From the NCBI GenBank assembly GCA_905147135.1, contig LR990068.1, forward strand, positions 3,988,001 to 4,052,000: a stretch of DNA of 64,000 bases, given 5' to 3'. A model generated the notes under the pieces. The model made no database searches, was not told where the DNA came from, and saw only the letters and a list, made by a program, of their open reading frames with translations. Positions 1 through 9,818 of this stretch are shown piece by piece (positions within the stretch are counted from its first letter, which is position 1; each line of letters starts with the position of its first letter). The DNA is from Blastobasis lacticolella (lineage: Eukaryota; Arthropoda; Insecta; Lepidoptera; Blastobasidae). Both the position numbers and the translations under genes were made by a program.

Positions 1-162
1 TCCCTAGCCATAATGGGTAGATTTGCGGTCAACATCTCCTATAATATCGGCCTACAATACGCCGCAGAGCTCCTACCAACAGTGGTGAGGGCCCAAGGAG
101 TAGCCCTGATACATATAATGGGATACGTGGCCAGTATTGTGGCGCCTTTTGTCGTTTATTTG
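1..162 (+). CDS. SLC22-like organic cation transporter, internal exon (5' part outside window)
   Basis: The frame is open from base 1 to a GTGAGT donor at 163. It encodes about 54 residues with the hydrophobic, small-residue-rich pattern of late SLC22 / organic cation transporter helices, including YNIGLQYAAELLPTVVRAQG, in which the E-LLPT-VR-G signature of this major-facilitator family is clear. Proteins of this family move organic cations, anions or zwitterions across the plasma membrane; the substrate cannot be read here. The exon ends in phase 0 and is followed by exons at 943 and 1828. Only the C-terminal third of the protein is in the window. Confidence 0.85.
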
Positions 163-319
163 GTGAGTTTTGTGGTTTATTATATGCTGTAAACCTAGTT
201 CCTTTCAAAAACGATAAATTTAAAAAAAAGAAGTTGACTTCTAAATGTCAAAATTCTCGAGAGGTATTTCCGAAAGCGCGTAGATATCCGATTCCAGATG
301 GCGCTACTGCGATGTGAGG

Positions 320-545
320 TCAGTAGGCTAACGTAACTCTGTTGCCAACATTTATCTGGTTTCCATGATTAAAAGTGTTACTTTTGCGATTACGTATGAT
401 CGATTTAATAGTTTCAGTTCATTGCAATGGAACTTTATTAGCAACTTAACCCATGAAATCGATGATACGGAATCGCAAAAGTAACCATTTCAATCCTTGA
501 AATCAGAGAATTGTTGGCAACAGCGTTACGTAATTAGCCTACTGA
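320..545. mobile_element. Foldback MITE, family M1, copy 1
   Basis: Inverted ends (TCAGTAGGCTA... and ...TAGCCTACTGA) continue inwards as imperfect arms that both contain GTTGCCAACA and GTTACTTTTGCGATT-like sequence. There is no coding capacity. A second copy lies at 16268-16480. It sits in an intron of the SLC22-like gene. Confidence 0.75.
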
Positions 546-713
546 TGTCATAATAATGCAATGCCATTGGTTGGAATTTGTTTGCCATTTTACAGTAGTA
601 GTAGTTGTCCAATAGCACGGCAGTATTTTGACAACGGATCATACTTCAAACAAGCGCCATCTGTTGGATTTTGAAATCCCGAAAATCCCTAAACTTACCT
701 AATATTATTTGAC

Positions 714-942
714 GGGTGTTTTAGTTAACGCCAACAGCCCTACTATTGTTAAATGGGTGTTTTAGTTAACGCCAACAGCCCTACTATTGCTGAATGGGTG
801 TTTTAGTTAACGCCAACAGCCCTACTATCATTAAATGGATGTTTTTATAAACGCCAACATTCCGACTATGATTAAATGATTACTTTTGTAAAATCCAACA
901 AGACTACTATTACTAAATGGCTGTTTCTTTAAACCCCACCAG
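714..942 (+). repeat. 41-bp intronic minisatellite in register with the splice acceptor
   Basis: Six units start at 714, 755, 796, 837, 878 and 919, spaced exactly 41 bp. Units 1-3 are near-identical and contain GTTAACGCCAACAG; units 4-6 are increasingly diverged. The AG at offset 22 of the unit falls at 736-737, 777-778 and 818-819, and at the real acceptor 941-942 in unit 6. Units 4 and 5 have AT and AA there. Confidence 0.85.
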
Positions 943-1115
943 GCCAACGTATCCCCAGAGCTGCCCCTGTTAATCCTGGGCGTCCTGGGTATCCTCGGCG
1001 GCCTGTTGTGCCTGTTCCTGCCGGAGACCATGGACACAGAGATGCCGCAGACCCTGCAGGATGGAGAGAATTTCGGGAAGAACCAGCGGTTCTGGGAGTT
1101 CCCTTGTGGTGGCAG
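943..1115 (+). CDS. SLC22-like transporter, penultimate exon (last transmembrane helix)
   Basis: The acceptor AG is at 941-942 and the donor GT at 1116. The first codon is complete (phase 0 from the previous exon) and the exon ends two bases into a codon. It encodes a hydrophobic helix followed by LPETMDTEMPQTLQDGENFG, which matches the LPET...P.T..E/DGE motif that closes SLC22 transporters just after the last helix. The 3' splice site is the last, most diverged unit of a 41-bp tandem repeat that fills the upstream intron. Confidence 0.87.
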
Positions 1116-1388
1116 GTATGTTTGGGTGGGTGGGGGATGTGTTTCGTTTAATATAAGACTTATTTTTAACCTGGAACGTCTAATGGTGAAAGGAAAAGTA
1201 GAGGGACGAAGACGAATTCCAAAGCGATGGTCGGATCAGGCAACTGAATTGGACATTAGATAATTCAACACTACGTCATCTAAGTTGGCAACTGGCTATA
1301 GCGTCTACCAAATTAGAGTTCTGTAAGATTATTAAATGTCAAATTCAGTTGTCTACCAAGCCAGATCTTCGAAGAGTTGGATTTTGTT

Positions 1389-1506
1389 TTTTTTATACCA
1401 CTAAGGTGGCAATCCAGCTCACGGCCCGCCTGATGGTAAGCAGTCACTGCAGTCTATGGACGTTTGCAATACCAGAGGCATCACCCACGCGTTGCCGACC
1501 ACGTAA
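1389..1506 (-). mobile_element. LINE 3' tail, family L-A
   Basis: The minus strand matches the 3' end of the LINE fragment at 41545-41840: the ...GATGCCCCTGGTATTGCAAACG... segment and the CCACCTTAGTGGTATAAAA end. It lies in the last intron of the SLC22-like gene. Confidence 0.7.
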
Positions 1507-1509
1507 GAA

Positions 1510-1765
1510 TTTGGCAGATCAGGTATTTACAGTGGAGCGACTGCCATCTGACGTTGACCCTGTCAACATGGAACCTGACTAGATTGGATCATGGCTACAC
1601 ATTCAGTCGCCTGAATGTGCCGGTTTCATCACGATAATTTCAATTAATATTCAACTAACGTACATAACTCAGAAAAGAGTCATTGGTACATGGTGGCAGT
1701 GGGATTCGAACCCGGTACCTCTCGTATACGAGTCGGATACCGTCACCACTTGGCCACCGACGCTC
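1510..1765 (-). mobile_element. tRNA-headed SINE, family A, copy 1
   Basis: On the minus strand a tRNA-like head (box-A-like TGGCCAAGTGG, box B GGTTCGAATCC) is followed by the family body (CATGTACCAATGACTC..., TGATCCAATCTGGTCAGG-like). 3'-truncated. The head does not make a plausible functional tRNA and recurs with the same body elsewhere, so it is called a SINE, not a tRNA gene. Confidence 0.8.
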
Positions 1766-1827
1766 TTGACTGTACAATGGCTATAAGATACAACATAATA
1801 AGATGACAATGTCTCTCTTTTTTGCAG

Positions 1828-2026
1828 GAAATCTGTGGAAGACGATGAGGATCACCCAGGCAGATACACCAAGAGGCATTCAATACAAGAACCGCAAGAG
1901 TTCGTCAGGGCCTTGCCTACTGCTATGGGATCTAGGGCCTCAATAAGAGCCTCGGTTAGAGCCTCAATGAGGGCCTCTAGCAGGGCCCACAAAAGCGAGG
2001 CCCAAAAAAGCGAGTACATGGTCTGA
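1828..2026 (+). CDS. SLC22-like transporter, last coding exon with RAS-repeat tail
   Basis: A pyrimidine-rich acceptor (AG at 1826-1827) leads into 65 codons and a TGA at 2024-2026. The leading G completes an Arg codon from the previous exon. The tail is hydrophilic and presumably cytoplasmic. It carries an acidic stretch (SVEDDEDH), then a short degenerate repeat RASIRASVRASMRASSRA with Ser two residues after each Arg, and ends in EYMV. This repeat looks lineage-specific; phosphorylation is only an inference. The three exons together give 177 residues. Confidence 0.82.
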
Positions 2027-2340
2027 GTTTTTTTTGTACATGAAAAAATTTTTCGAAAATATTTGCAAAATTTTATGAAATTTGCTCTTCGAAAGAGTGT
2101 TTTTTTTTTCGGATTTAAATATGTGTGCAATGTTTTTTTATTTAATTTAGACGATTAAAGATTGATTTATATCTCTCGCTAGGGATGTCTGTAAATATAT
2201 TTTAATATTATTTTTGTAAAAATAAGTAAATTTAAATTATATTTACGAACTATAAAAACAACGTTGGATGATATTAATTTTACAAATTAATTATATTTAA
2301 AAAATCAGACCTGTTCCCAGGACGACTCCAGTTGAAAAGT

Positions 2341-2655
2341 AATAAAACAATTGTCTGCACATTAATTAATGTAATGTAAGAAGTACAAAATTATTTCAAT
2401 AATTGTCTTGTCGTAAGTAAACAATCTCAGTGGCTGTAATTTACTTTTTAATTTTTGAAATTTAATTTATATCAAAATCATGGTCACGCTAAGAAGTTTG
2501 TAGGGCGATAGTACTGTACATTCATTACTGTAGGGTGACCATACATTTTCTTGGACAATATTTTAGAATCGTTGTGTATATATTTGTATTATTTATTGTA
2601 ATTAGATTTGGCTGGGACCAAAAAGTTGTATAAAATTATGTAGGTACGAAATAAA
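2341..2655 (+). terminator. Candidate polyadenylation signals of the SLC22-like gene
   Basis: AATAAA hexamers lie at 2341-2346 and 2650-2655, about 315 and 625 bases after the stop codon, in an AT-rich 3' UTR-like stretch. Which one is used cannot be told from sequence. Confidence 0.4.
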
Positions 2656-3890
2656 ATGTGTACATGCTGGTTTTTTGGACGAGGAATCTCCTAAATTTGC
2701 TCATACTCAAATTACGGTATTAGTAAGTAAAGTAACTTAATTTTTACTGTAATTCTAAGATTGTAAATACAATAATTATTAGTTTTTTAGTCTATTTAAG
2801 ACGGAACAACATGGTGCTACAATATACTGTCTCCTTTTAATGAATCTCAACGATTTCCTTACAGAATTCATTTTAATATCTGTTTTATTTTTATTCACTG
2901 AACTACTTTTTTCTATTTCTTTTTTTCTTATATTGTAGCAAAAGATGCCATCACTATGCCTTTCATAAAATGTGATTATTTTATTGGAATAAAATTATTT
3001 TCTGTGATAATTATGAATAAAAAATGACACAAATAATTAAATAAATACATATGTTTATTTTTTATAATCCCTGATATTACAAACTTTAAAAATAATACAG
3101 CAAACATCCCATAAAAGAATTATTCACCGTCTAATAAAATATAAAAAATTAACAACATAATTCAAAACATTAATTGATTTATTTATTAAAATACAAAAAC
3201 AAGTAAACCGACTAAATTAATCCCACACTTTTTACTTAATTAATATAAAATTTCGACCTTTAACAAAAGATTTAACAACAGCTAAAAAAAAAAAATTTAA
3301 ATAGATGGCGTTGATACAACACGATTTACAAATTAAAATTAAAACAAGAGCATATAATTAATACAAAAATAGTTTTATTTTTTTGTTAGAATTATCATTA
3401 AACTTTACGTATCTTTAAAATTTCCAAGTTACTTTGACAAACCCAATCCAACCATACTGAATGCTTGACAATCGCTTGTAAGCAACGCCATCTTGTGAAA
3501 CAGGCCGAACCACATTTTTTTCTTATAAAACTAGCTGTCTAAAAATCGCCCATTCTTTAATAATGATATACCATCACGGTGTAGGGTTATCAGCTACCAA
3601 TATAGATCCTCACAAACTAGAATATAGCCAAGTGCCCCGAACTACTCAATATTTAAAAAACTGTCAAATGTCAAATTCCAAACTGCTCAAAATCGTTGAC
3701 TGTGCCTCTATTTAAAAGAAACTTTCTAACATATCCAGATTTTTACCTGCATATTTGGCTACCTCTAGTATGTATAAATTAGGAAACGTTAGGATGCGTA
3801 GTGACTGAAAGACAGTGGCGTTACTGTCATACAAGCCCAAAAGCCGGGCTTGCCTTATAAAAATAATTATCGATAAAAAATCAAAGATAA
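2656..3890. other. AT-rich intergenic stretch, nothing recognised
   Basis: Homopolymer-rich, strongly AT-biased sequence with no long ORF, recognisable exon or repeat shared with the rest of the window. Confidence 0.5.
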
Positions 3891-3893
3891 TGC

Positions 3894-3921
3894 GAGCGCG
3901 AACTATTTAAAGTTCGCGCTC
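3894..3921. repeat. Short perfect inverted repeat in a CpG-rich patch
   Basis: Two 11-base arms (GAGCGCGAACT / AGTTCGCGCTC) flank ATTTAA. The patch from 3890 to about 4080 is unusually CG-rich for this window and could be a promoter of an unseen transcript. No coding exon was found. Confidence 0.5.
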
Positions 3922-4857
3922 CTAATGCTTTTCAAACTGCCGCGCCGCACAGCAGCGCCATCGTGCGCCTAGGTTACGAAACACGATCCGTACGCACACG
4001 CAAGTTGAGGAAACTGAGACTCGGTCAGTCATCTCGCTCGCACGCGCTGGCTTGTAAGCGGGCTTTGATTCCGGCCGGTATGTCTCTTTCTTACATATGA
4101 AAACTGTCCTATAATGAGATATAACTATACGTTTGTTTATATGGTAAATTGTACGAGACTTTAAGCCCTGCATGCGTATGAAGTTGTACACGGATCTTTG
4201 AAAATGGTAACTTCGCGCATGCGCAGTAGGTACTATTGTTGAATGCTATAATACGTACCAACTTCACTATTGTTTTGTTTGAGCCGTTTGGGCGGATAAG
4301 TATTTAGTTTTTTGTTGTTTGTGTTGTGTTTTGTAGTAAAAGTGTGTGATTTAATTAGATTGATCAACAATAGACGAAGTAAAGTCCCTTGTGATGGTTT
4401 AAAACGTGCACAAGTTTTGATTTGCATGGAAAAGGTAAAGTTTTTAATCATTTCTCAGAAAATAACCAATTATTTCCTTATATGTATTCCTATTCTACCT
4501 ATTTCTATGATTAGTAAATCGCTTATAAGACAATTTCATAGATCGGTGTACCAAACTCATTGAATTGTTGGTTGTTCTCTCTCACAAGTTAGGTATATTG
4601 CTGGTATAAAACTAAAGATTGATAAGTGAGGATTGATCAGTAATGTGGCAAGGGGATGGATTTATTTTTAATAACCGTAAAAACTACACAAACTTCATCT
4701 CTCGGCTTGCCTTACTCTGAACCCCTAGGCACGCCACTGCTGAAAGAGTTCCAAATTAATTTGTCAATAACACGCATAATCTTTTCGATTTAAATATAAT
4801 GAATCGTTTGAATTTTTCATCCAATTGTAATACACCTTAACCACGCGATTTCATTGA

Positions 4858-4995
4858 TGACCAGGCTCAGGGTCCAGGGCCCACCTAACGAGTGGCGAGC
4901 TCGTTGCGATGCTGAACTTCGATTACCCTCAAAGTAAGGAACGGTCACCCATCCCTGAGCCTGGTCGAACAGTCTCGGGAGCCGATTGGCACCCC
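4858..4995 (-). mobile_element. 5S-rRNA-like SINE fragment, copy S1 (rearranged)
   Basis: The minus strand shows GGATGGGTGACC, matching the 5S rRNA C-box region, followed by CGCAACGAGCTCGCCACT, as in copies at 36771, 50477 and 62022. Directly to the right lies a piece of the family tail (CAGTCTCGGGAGCCGATTGG) in plus orientation, so this copy has an internal inversion or is two joined fragments. Confidence 0.65.
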
Positions 4996-5099
4996 GTTTG
5001 GCGGTGCAGGATAAGGTAGCCGCCAATGTTGGCAAGCGAATATGGAGAAGGTGGAAAAGGGTAATTGCCCACCTGGCCGGGTGTTGTGACCGGGGACCA

Positions 5100-5290
5100 A
5101 GGGTCCGACAGTTGATCGTCGGAAGTAGTATATATGCCGCGGAAGTTGGCACATTTCTCTAACGCGATGTAGGACTGTTAGCGCCATCTATGTGCGGATG
5201 CTTGCTAACCTTGTATTCGTGTACTCGTAATGTGAGTATTGTTGAGTTTCCCTAGCGGAGCGATAGATGTCGCTACACCCCGTGATGGTA
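5100..5290 (+). repeat. Dispersed repeat shared with 15685-15925
   Basis: It matches the reverse complement of 15685-15925, including AAGTTGGCACA, TCTCTAACGCGATGTA, AGCGCCATCTATGTGCGG and GATGTCGCTACACCC. A shorter related piece lies at 28940-29165. It is non-coding. The adjacent 5010-5100 segment (GCCAATGTTGGCAAGCGAA...) is also shared with 28940-29010. Confidence 0.6.
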
Positions 5291-5402
5291 TAAGTATGCC
5301 TATCATTGATGACTCACTATTTCCTTAACCCGAACGAACTGTAGTGTAATAGTGACTTAGGAACAAAACAGAACAATGTAGAGTACCTACATAATCTAAA
5401 AT

Positions 5403-5607
5403 CTGTCTAGACTGACTTGTCTTATTTGGTTATGGAAATAATGTATTTAAATGGATAACTTGCAGCAGTATTACTCGAACTTCACATTCTATGTGTTTCT
5501 TATGTAATCTAAGACATCTATACACAATGTACGTAGCGTGATTGATACGAAAAGTCGTGATTTTGGACATTGTTTGTTAACCAAATAAGACAAGTCAGTC
5601 TGGACAG
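5403..5607. mobile_element. MITE family M3, copy 1
   Basis: The terminal inverted repeats, about 29 bp each, contain CTGTC(T/C)AGACTGAC and CTTATTTGGTTA. A second full copy lies at 43095-43301. This copy ends 8 bases from the stop codon of the C2H2 exon at 5616, so it makes up the start of that gene's 3' UTR. Confidence 0.85.
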
Positions 5608-5615
5608 ATCATAGA

Positions 5616-7039
5616 TTAATTTTCTTCCACCGTTATCAACGACATCGTAGCGTACGGGTTCATTGGAAGAAGATGCTGACCCATCGATACATCTTGCATG
5701 ACAGTGTTACTGCCTTCAGACCTGTCATTTTGATGAACACCTCTATTCTCTATTGAGTACGCATGCACTGCATTCTCAAAATTATCACCTTCAATCTCGA
5801 CCTTCAGATACTTACCGCTGTGCTGTTTCAGCTTATGTCGCTTGACACTCTCGATTTTCTGATACTTCTTGTCACAGAGATCGCACTGAAACTTCTTCAG
5901 GTTCAAATGAACGAACTTCACGTGACGGTTCAGAGCGTTCTTCTCTGGATACCTCTTCTCGCATAAGTGGCACTGATGCGGCCTGTTCTCGTGGTTCGCC
6001 ATATGTTTCTCCATGTCGTAGACGTTCTGTTTACATAGATCGCATTTGACTTTCTTTGTGAATCTTGGCGGTATCGGGGCGCCGGTCGAATCGATGTTAT
6101 GCACGTTCCGTTTATGTCTGTACACTTGGGATTTCTGTTTATAAGCCACGCCACATATATCGCAAGCGAACGGCCTCTCGTCGCTGTGCTCCAATATGTG
6201 TCTCCTGAGCGAATATTTGCACGAGAAATCCTTGTCGCACTTGTGGCATTTGTGGGGCAAACTCCCGGTGTGGGACCTCACGTGCTTCCGGAATGCACCC
6301 CTGCCTTCAAGCTTTTCCCCGCAAACTATACACTTGTACTTCCGAATTGGAATCGCGTTTTTCTCCCCGTGTACCATATTGCGATGTTTCTTTAACACAG
6401 AGATGCTGACGTAATTTTTATCGCATTCGACGCATCTGTACGCTCTGTCACCAGTGTGGCGCTTCGTGTGCTCCTTCAGTATCTTCTTCGTTGAGAAAGC
6501 TTTGCCGCAGACTGTACACGTGTAGGGTTTCAGTTTCTCGTGGACGGCTCTTAAATGGCTCAAGAAGTTTGATTTGTCGTTGAATTTTAGGCCGCATATG
6601 TGGCATACGACCTTCTTTATCGTGCCCTCGTGGTCCAACCCGAGATGCCTCCGCAGAGACTGCTTGTATTTGAACCGCCTCTGACACAAATCGCAGGTAT
6701 AAGGTTTTTCATTTATATGCAACAATTCGTGGTCCTTAAGAGAGTGTCTGCTGAAGAAGGTCTTCGGACAAAACGTGCATCTGTATTTCTCCCTGCCGTG
6801 GACCTGTGAATGTTCCACATACGCGTTCTTATTGGTGAATATCTCCCTGCAGATAGAGCATACGTACTCTCGTTCAGCGTAATGCGTATCCCTGTTGTGT
6901 CGATTCAACTCCTTCACACCGTCAAAGGATTTGTGGCAATTTCGACATTTGATCGGCAAATTCTGCTCTGCACTCTGTTCAGATTTTACGGCAGGGCTTT
7001 CGTCGATGTCATCTTTTATGTGCTCGGGTTTTGTCACGA
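5616..7039 (-). CDS. C2H2 zinc-finger terminal exon (13 fingers) of the minus-strand ZAD gene
   Basis: A minus-strand acceptor (AG at 7041-7040, after ...TTTTCAATTTAC) opens 474 codons to TAA at 5618-5616. Upstream in-frame codons are intronic in character. After an acidic linker come 13 C2H2 fingers, beginning with IKCRNCHKSF, most joined by short TGEKP-like or degenerate linkers. Finger 11 (CDLCKQNVYDMEKHMANH) has only nine residues between the second Cys and first His instead of twelve. Such arrays bind DNA in the nucleus; target unknown. The exon starts with two bases of a codon (phase 1), matching the donor of the linker exon at 7446-7571. The 3' UTR starts inside a MITE. Confidence 0.88.
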
Positions 7040-7233
7040 CTGTAAATTGAAAAATAAATATGGTTATAAAAATTATACGTATTTTGTGATGTAGATGTTT
7101 TTGTTCATTAAGCTTGGCCAGAAATATAAGAGATCCAGATTCGTTTGAACCACAATTTGGCAAATAAGTTGCCAAGCAACAATGCTTGCATTGTTGTGTT
7201 CCGGTTTGAAGAATAAGGTAGCCAACTCAATTA

Positions 7234-7390
7234 CAGGCATGAGGCATTTCATCTTAGTCCTTACAGTGACAACGCACCTGCGGTTCTGTATTTTTGTTAC
7301 CTGCCATCTAAATGTAGGATGTTATGGACGACAGTTCCCGCTTACCATCAAGTGGGCTGTATGCTCGTTTGTCACTGAGTACCATAAAAA
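7234..7390 (+). mobile_element. LINE-like 3' tail, family R, copy 1
   Basis: Shares GAGGCATTTCATCTTAGTCC, CAACGCACCTGCGGTTCTG and the CACTTACCATCA(G)GTGGGCTGT-type end with copies at 35558, 52604 and 56604. Confidence 0.6.
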
Positions 7391-7445
7391 ATATGGCAAT
7401 TGAAAGACAGTTTACTGCACCGGAAACCAAGTGCCTAGTTCTTAC

Positions 7446-7571
7446 CGATTGCAGACTTCCTTTTCCTTTTTCTGCCTAATTTATTAACAGGCGCATTGCC
7501 TTTTGTTCTCGCCAGTCCTTTTCGTTTTGTCTTTGGTAGTATTTGTGGCTTTTTCTCTTTTTTTACGCCAC
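7446..7571 (-). CDS. Basic linker exon upstream of the C2H2 array
   Basis: A minus-strand acceptor TTTTGTTTCAG (AG at 7573-7572) and donor GTAAGA (7445) bound 126 bases with phase 1 at both ends. The in-frame translation GVKKEKKPQILPKTKRKG... is rich in Lys and Arg and ends RKRKRKSAI, a plausible nuclear-localisation segment. The phases fit both the C2H2 exon at 7039 and the last ZAD-side exon at 14769, giving a ZAD-linker-C2H2 protein of about 670 residues. Reading in either other frame hits a stop. Confidence 0.7.
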
Positions 7572-7630
7572 CTGAAACAAAAGAAATGTCACCTTTATTC
7601 AACTCCGAATCGTAACTCTTCTATACTTAC

Positions 7631-7681
7631 TTCGTCCTCTTCCGGAGATGCGAATTCAATCACATGGGGATTTTCAGACAT
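7631..7681 (-). CDS. Possible alternative first exon (MSENPHVIEFASPEEDE)
   Basis: An ATG at 7681 on the minus strand opens 17 codons ending at a strong donor (GAA/GTAAGT). The peptide is acidic and the site is 59 bases upstream of the linker exon. However, joining GAA directly to that exon at 7571 gives Val-Ala-stop. Only a weaker downstream donor (GTATAG, phase 1) or a later acceptor would keep the frame. It could be an alternative promoter for the C2H2 gene or chance. Confidence 0.35.
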
Positions 7682-7820
7682 ACTCTAACAACTAAAAAGT
7701 GTAGTTCGGCGTGCGTCACTAGATGGCGCTGACAGACAGACAGAATTCTCAAGTATTGAATTTAATTTGGTAACCGAAGTTACTCGAAAAAGTATTTCGT
7801 GAAGATACTTTGTTCTGAAG

Positions 7821-8074
7821 TGGCCGTGTGGTCTCCGGCAGAGTAGAATAGCACCAATCCCTTACGCTCATAGGTGTCGTACAAGGCGACTAATGTTTTC
7901 GAGGCAAAAGATCAAGAGTCTCCGTAGTCTGGAAAATGGGCAGCAGCATTTTCCATTGTATTATTTAAACACTGCGATCTCCAACCCGCCTGCCAAGCGT
8001 GGAGATCCCCTTTCGTGGGAGAGGCCCTAAGTCCTGCAGTGGACTGTTACGGGCTGTGATGATGATGATGATGA
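7821..8074 (+). mobile_element. SINE-like element, family B, copy 1
   Basis: Starts GGCCGTGTGGT, runs through the conserved middle (GGGCAGCAGC, CACTGCGATCTCCAACCCGCC) and ends in a (GAT)n tail after GGGCTGTGATGATG. Twelve copies or fragments occur in the window. I see no clear pol III boxes, so the class is uncertain. Confidence 0.75.
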
Positions 8075-8132
8075 CTTTATTCTAGTATATTTTCTTAGGG
8101 AAGAAAGCTAACGGTCTCGTTTTAATTTATTT

Positions 8133-8330
8133 TTGAAAATCGTATCTAATCAACGCCAGCTATTACATATATTTGAACTATTTGATCTTTTTAATCGGCT
8201 CTCGGAAAATCTGCCATTCCACAATGCGTTATACGAGGTCGTAGATTTCTACGAAGCGTCGTCGTGTCGCAGTATCGTGGCCGGGCGCTTACAGATGGAA
8301 ACCGTGGCTTCAGTAGTGCGCAACCAATAG
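8133..8330 (+). other. Unassigned coding-like segment
   Basis: A 65-codon open frame (KIVSNQRQLLHIFELFDLFN at its start) with mixed, protein-like composition and a CpG-richer second half. There is no splice context or known domain that I recognise, and it lies between two repeats. It may be part of a degraded transposon or chance. Confidence 0.2.
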
Positions 8331-8376
8331 ATACGTAGCGCTGGTTAACAGTATTAACAGTAATTTGTGGGTCGAA

Positions 8377-8550
8377 AACACTACCTTGCGGTACGCCTTG
8401 CCAACCACGCAAAATATAAAGGTACCATACAACATCTTATATCGACTTACTCGTTCAACTCTTGTGCAATTCCTGATTAAATTAGGTATACAATTGGTAT
8501 GGTACCATTATATTTTGTGTGGTTAGCCAGGCGTACCGCAAGGTAGTGTT
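8377..8550. mobile_element. Foldback element with arms encoding a reverse-transcriptase motif
   Basis: The arms, about 53 bp each, start AACACTACCTTGCGGTACGC and are near-identical in inverted orientation (8377-8430 and 8498-8550). Read inwards-to-outwards they encode GVPQGSV, the conserved motif of LINE reverse transcriptases. Confidence 0.7.
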
Positions 8551-8754
8551 ATTGACTCTTAAGCTAAATTCACCTCAACTGTCTATCTGCATTACTACAA
8601 ATCAAGGCGATATATCTGTTACCATGATCTGTCTTGTCTTTACATGCAGATTTTAGAAACCTATATCCGATTCAAGTCCTGTCGTCAATTGGAGTTAGTA
8701 GGTATAGTCGCCTCTCTTTCGTTTCATTATCCCTATCTCTTACTCTTATGGCGA

Positions 8755-8978
8755 CTATCTTGGCATTAGTTTCCCGTTTGTACTCTCGGGCTCGAAGATC
8801 CCGGGTCCGCCTTGACCATGATCCAGGATTTGTCAAATCAGATAATGACAGTGGAGCGACTGTCATCTGACCTCCGTGACCCTGCTACCAGGGGAACCAT
8901 GACCACATTGGATCATGGTTACACATTCAGTCGCCTGAATGTGCAGGTTTCATCACGATGTTCTCCCTCACCGTAGCA
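8755..8978 (-). mobile_element. SINE family A, copy 2 (head missing)
   Basis: Minus-strand body and tail of family A: GATCCAATGTGGTCATGG, TGGATCATGGTCAAGGCGGA and the final AACGCCAAGAT-like end (degenerate). 5'-truncated, so no tRNA head. Confidence 0.75.
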
Positions 8979-9435
8979 CGTAAATATCATTATGCCCATG
9001 TGTGCGGTTTGTGTACTCTTACGGGCTGTTGGTGTGATGATATATGGTAGGGTACCGAAGCTCCCAGAAAATAATAGGATGCATTGCATGGGATAGTTGA
9101 ATATTCACAGAGATCCAAAATGCACGCGGGGCACTGCTACTGATTATATACATAGTATACAACAAAGTCGCATCCCGCCATCTGTCCCTATGTATCTACG
9201 TACGCTTAGATATTTTAAACTACGCAACGGACTTTAATGCGGTTTTCAACAATACAGAGAGTGATTCAAGAGGAAGCTTTATAAGCAAGAAAGGTTATAA
9301 ATAAAAATACTAGCTAGTAGATAACAAATGTTCACAAGTATATTTAACAAACACAACGCTATAACATATTAAGTTACGGAACTAACAGAACGTAATAAGT
9401 TATTACTGCTACTTTATAAATAAATAATAAATATA

Positions 9436-9441
9436 TTTATT
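9436..9441 (-). terminator. Candidate poly(A) signal after the triple-domain exon
   Basis: AATAAA on the minus strand about 380 bases downstream of the stop at 9819. The 9050-9435 stretch beyond is AT-rich and unrecognised. Confidence 0.4.
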
Positions 9442-9818
9442 GATCAGATTATTACAGAATCCAAAAAAACATGTTAGTAACATAATATTATCTTACACCA
9501 CTATGTTAGTAATATAATCTTATAAAATTCTGGTAGTATAATTAGGTACTGCTTAAAACCCCCATCGTCAAACACCCCGCCCGACTGAGAGCAGAAAAGA
9601 ACGCACATTAATAAGTTGACATAGAGACTTTCAAAGCTAAAATAAAAAATCCTTGACGATAATCCGTGGGAGATCCTATTCTCTCTCGTTATATCAATTA
9701 TCTTATAACTAATGACTGTAAAATAGAATGTCTGATAAATAGGCAAGTGGATGTATACGTCTCTGTCAATCCTGTTTAGGAAAAGTACCGTGACGGTAAG
9801 TCATTATTCTCAAATCTC

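Noticed and set aside
5616..7175. A start codon for the C2H2 protein upstream of 7039
   Set aside because: The frame extends to 7175 but begins with TTG, is hydrophobic and intron-like, and a good acceptor with polypyrimidine tract lies at 7041.
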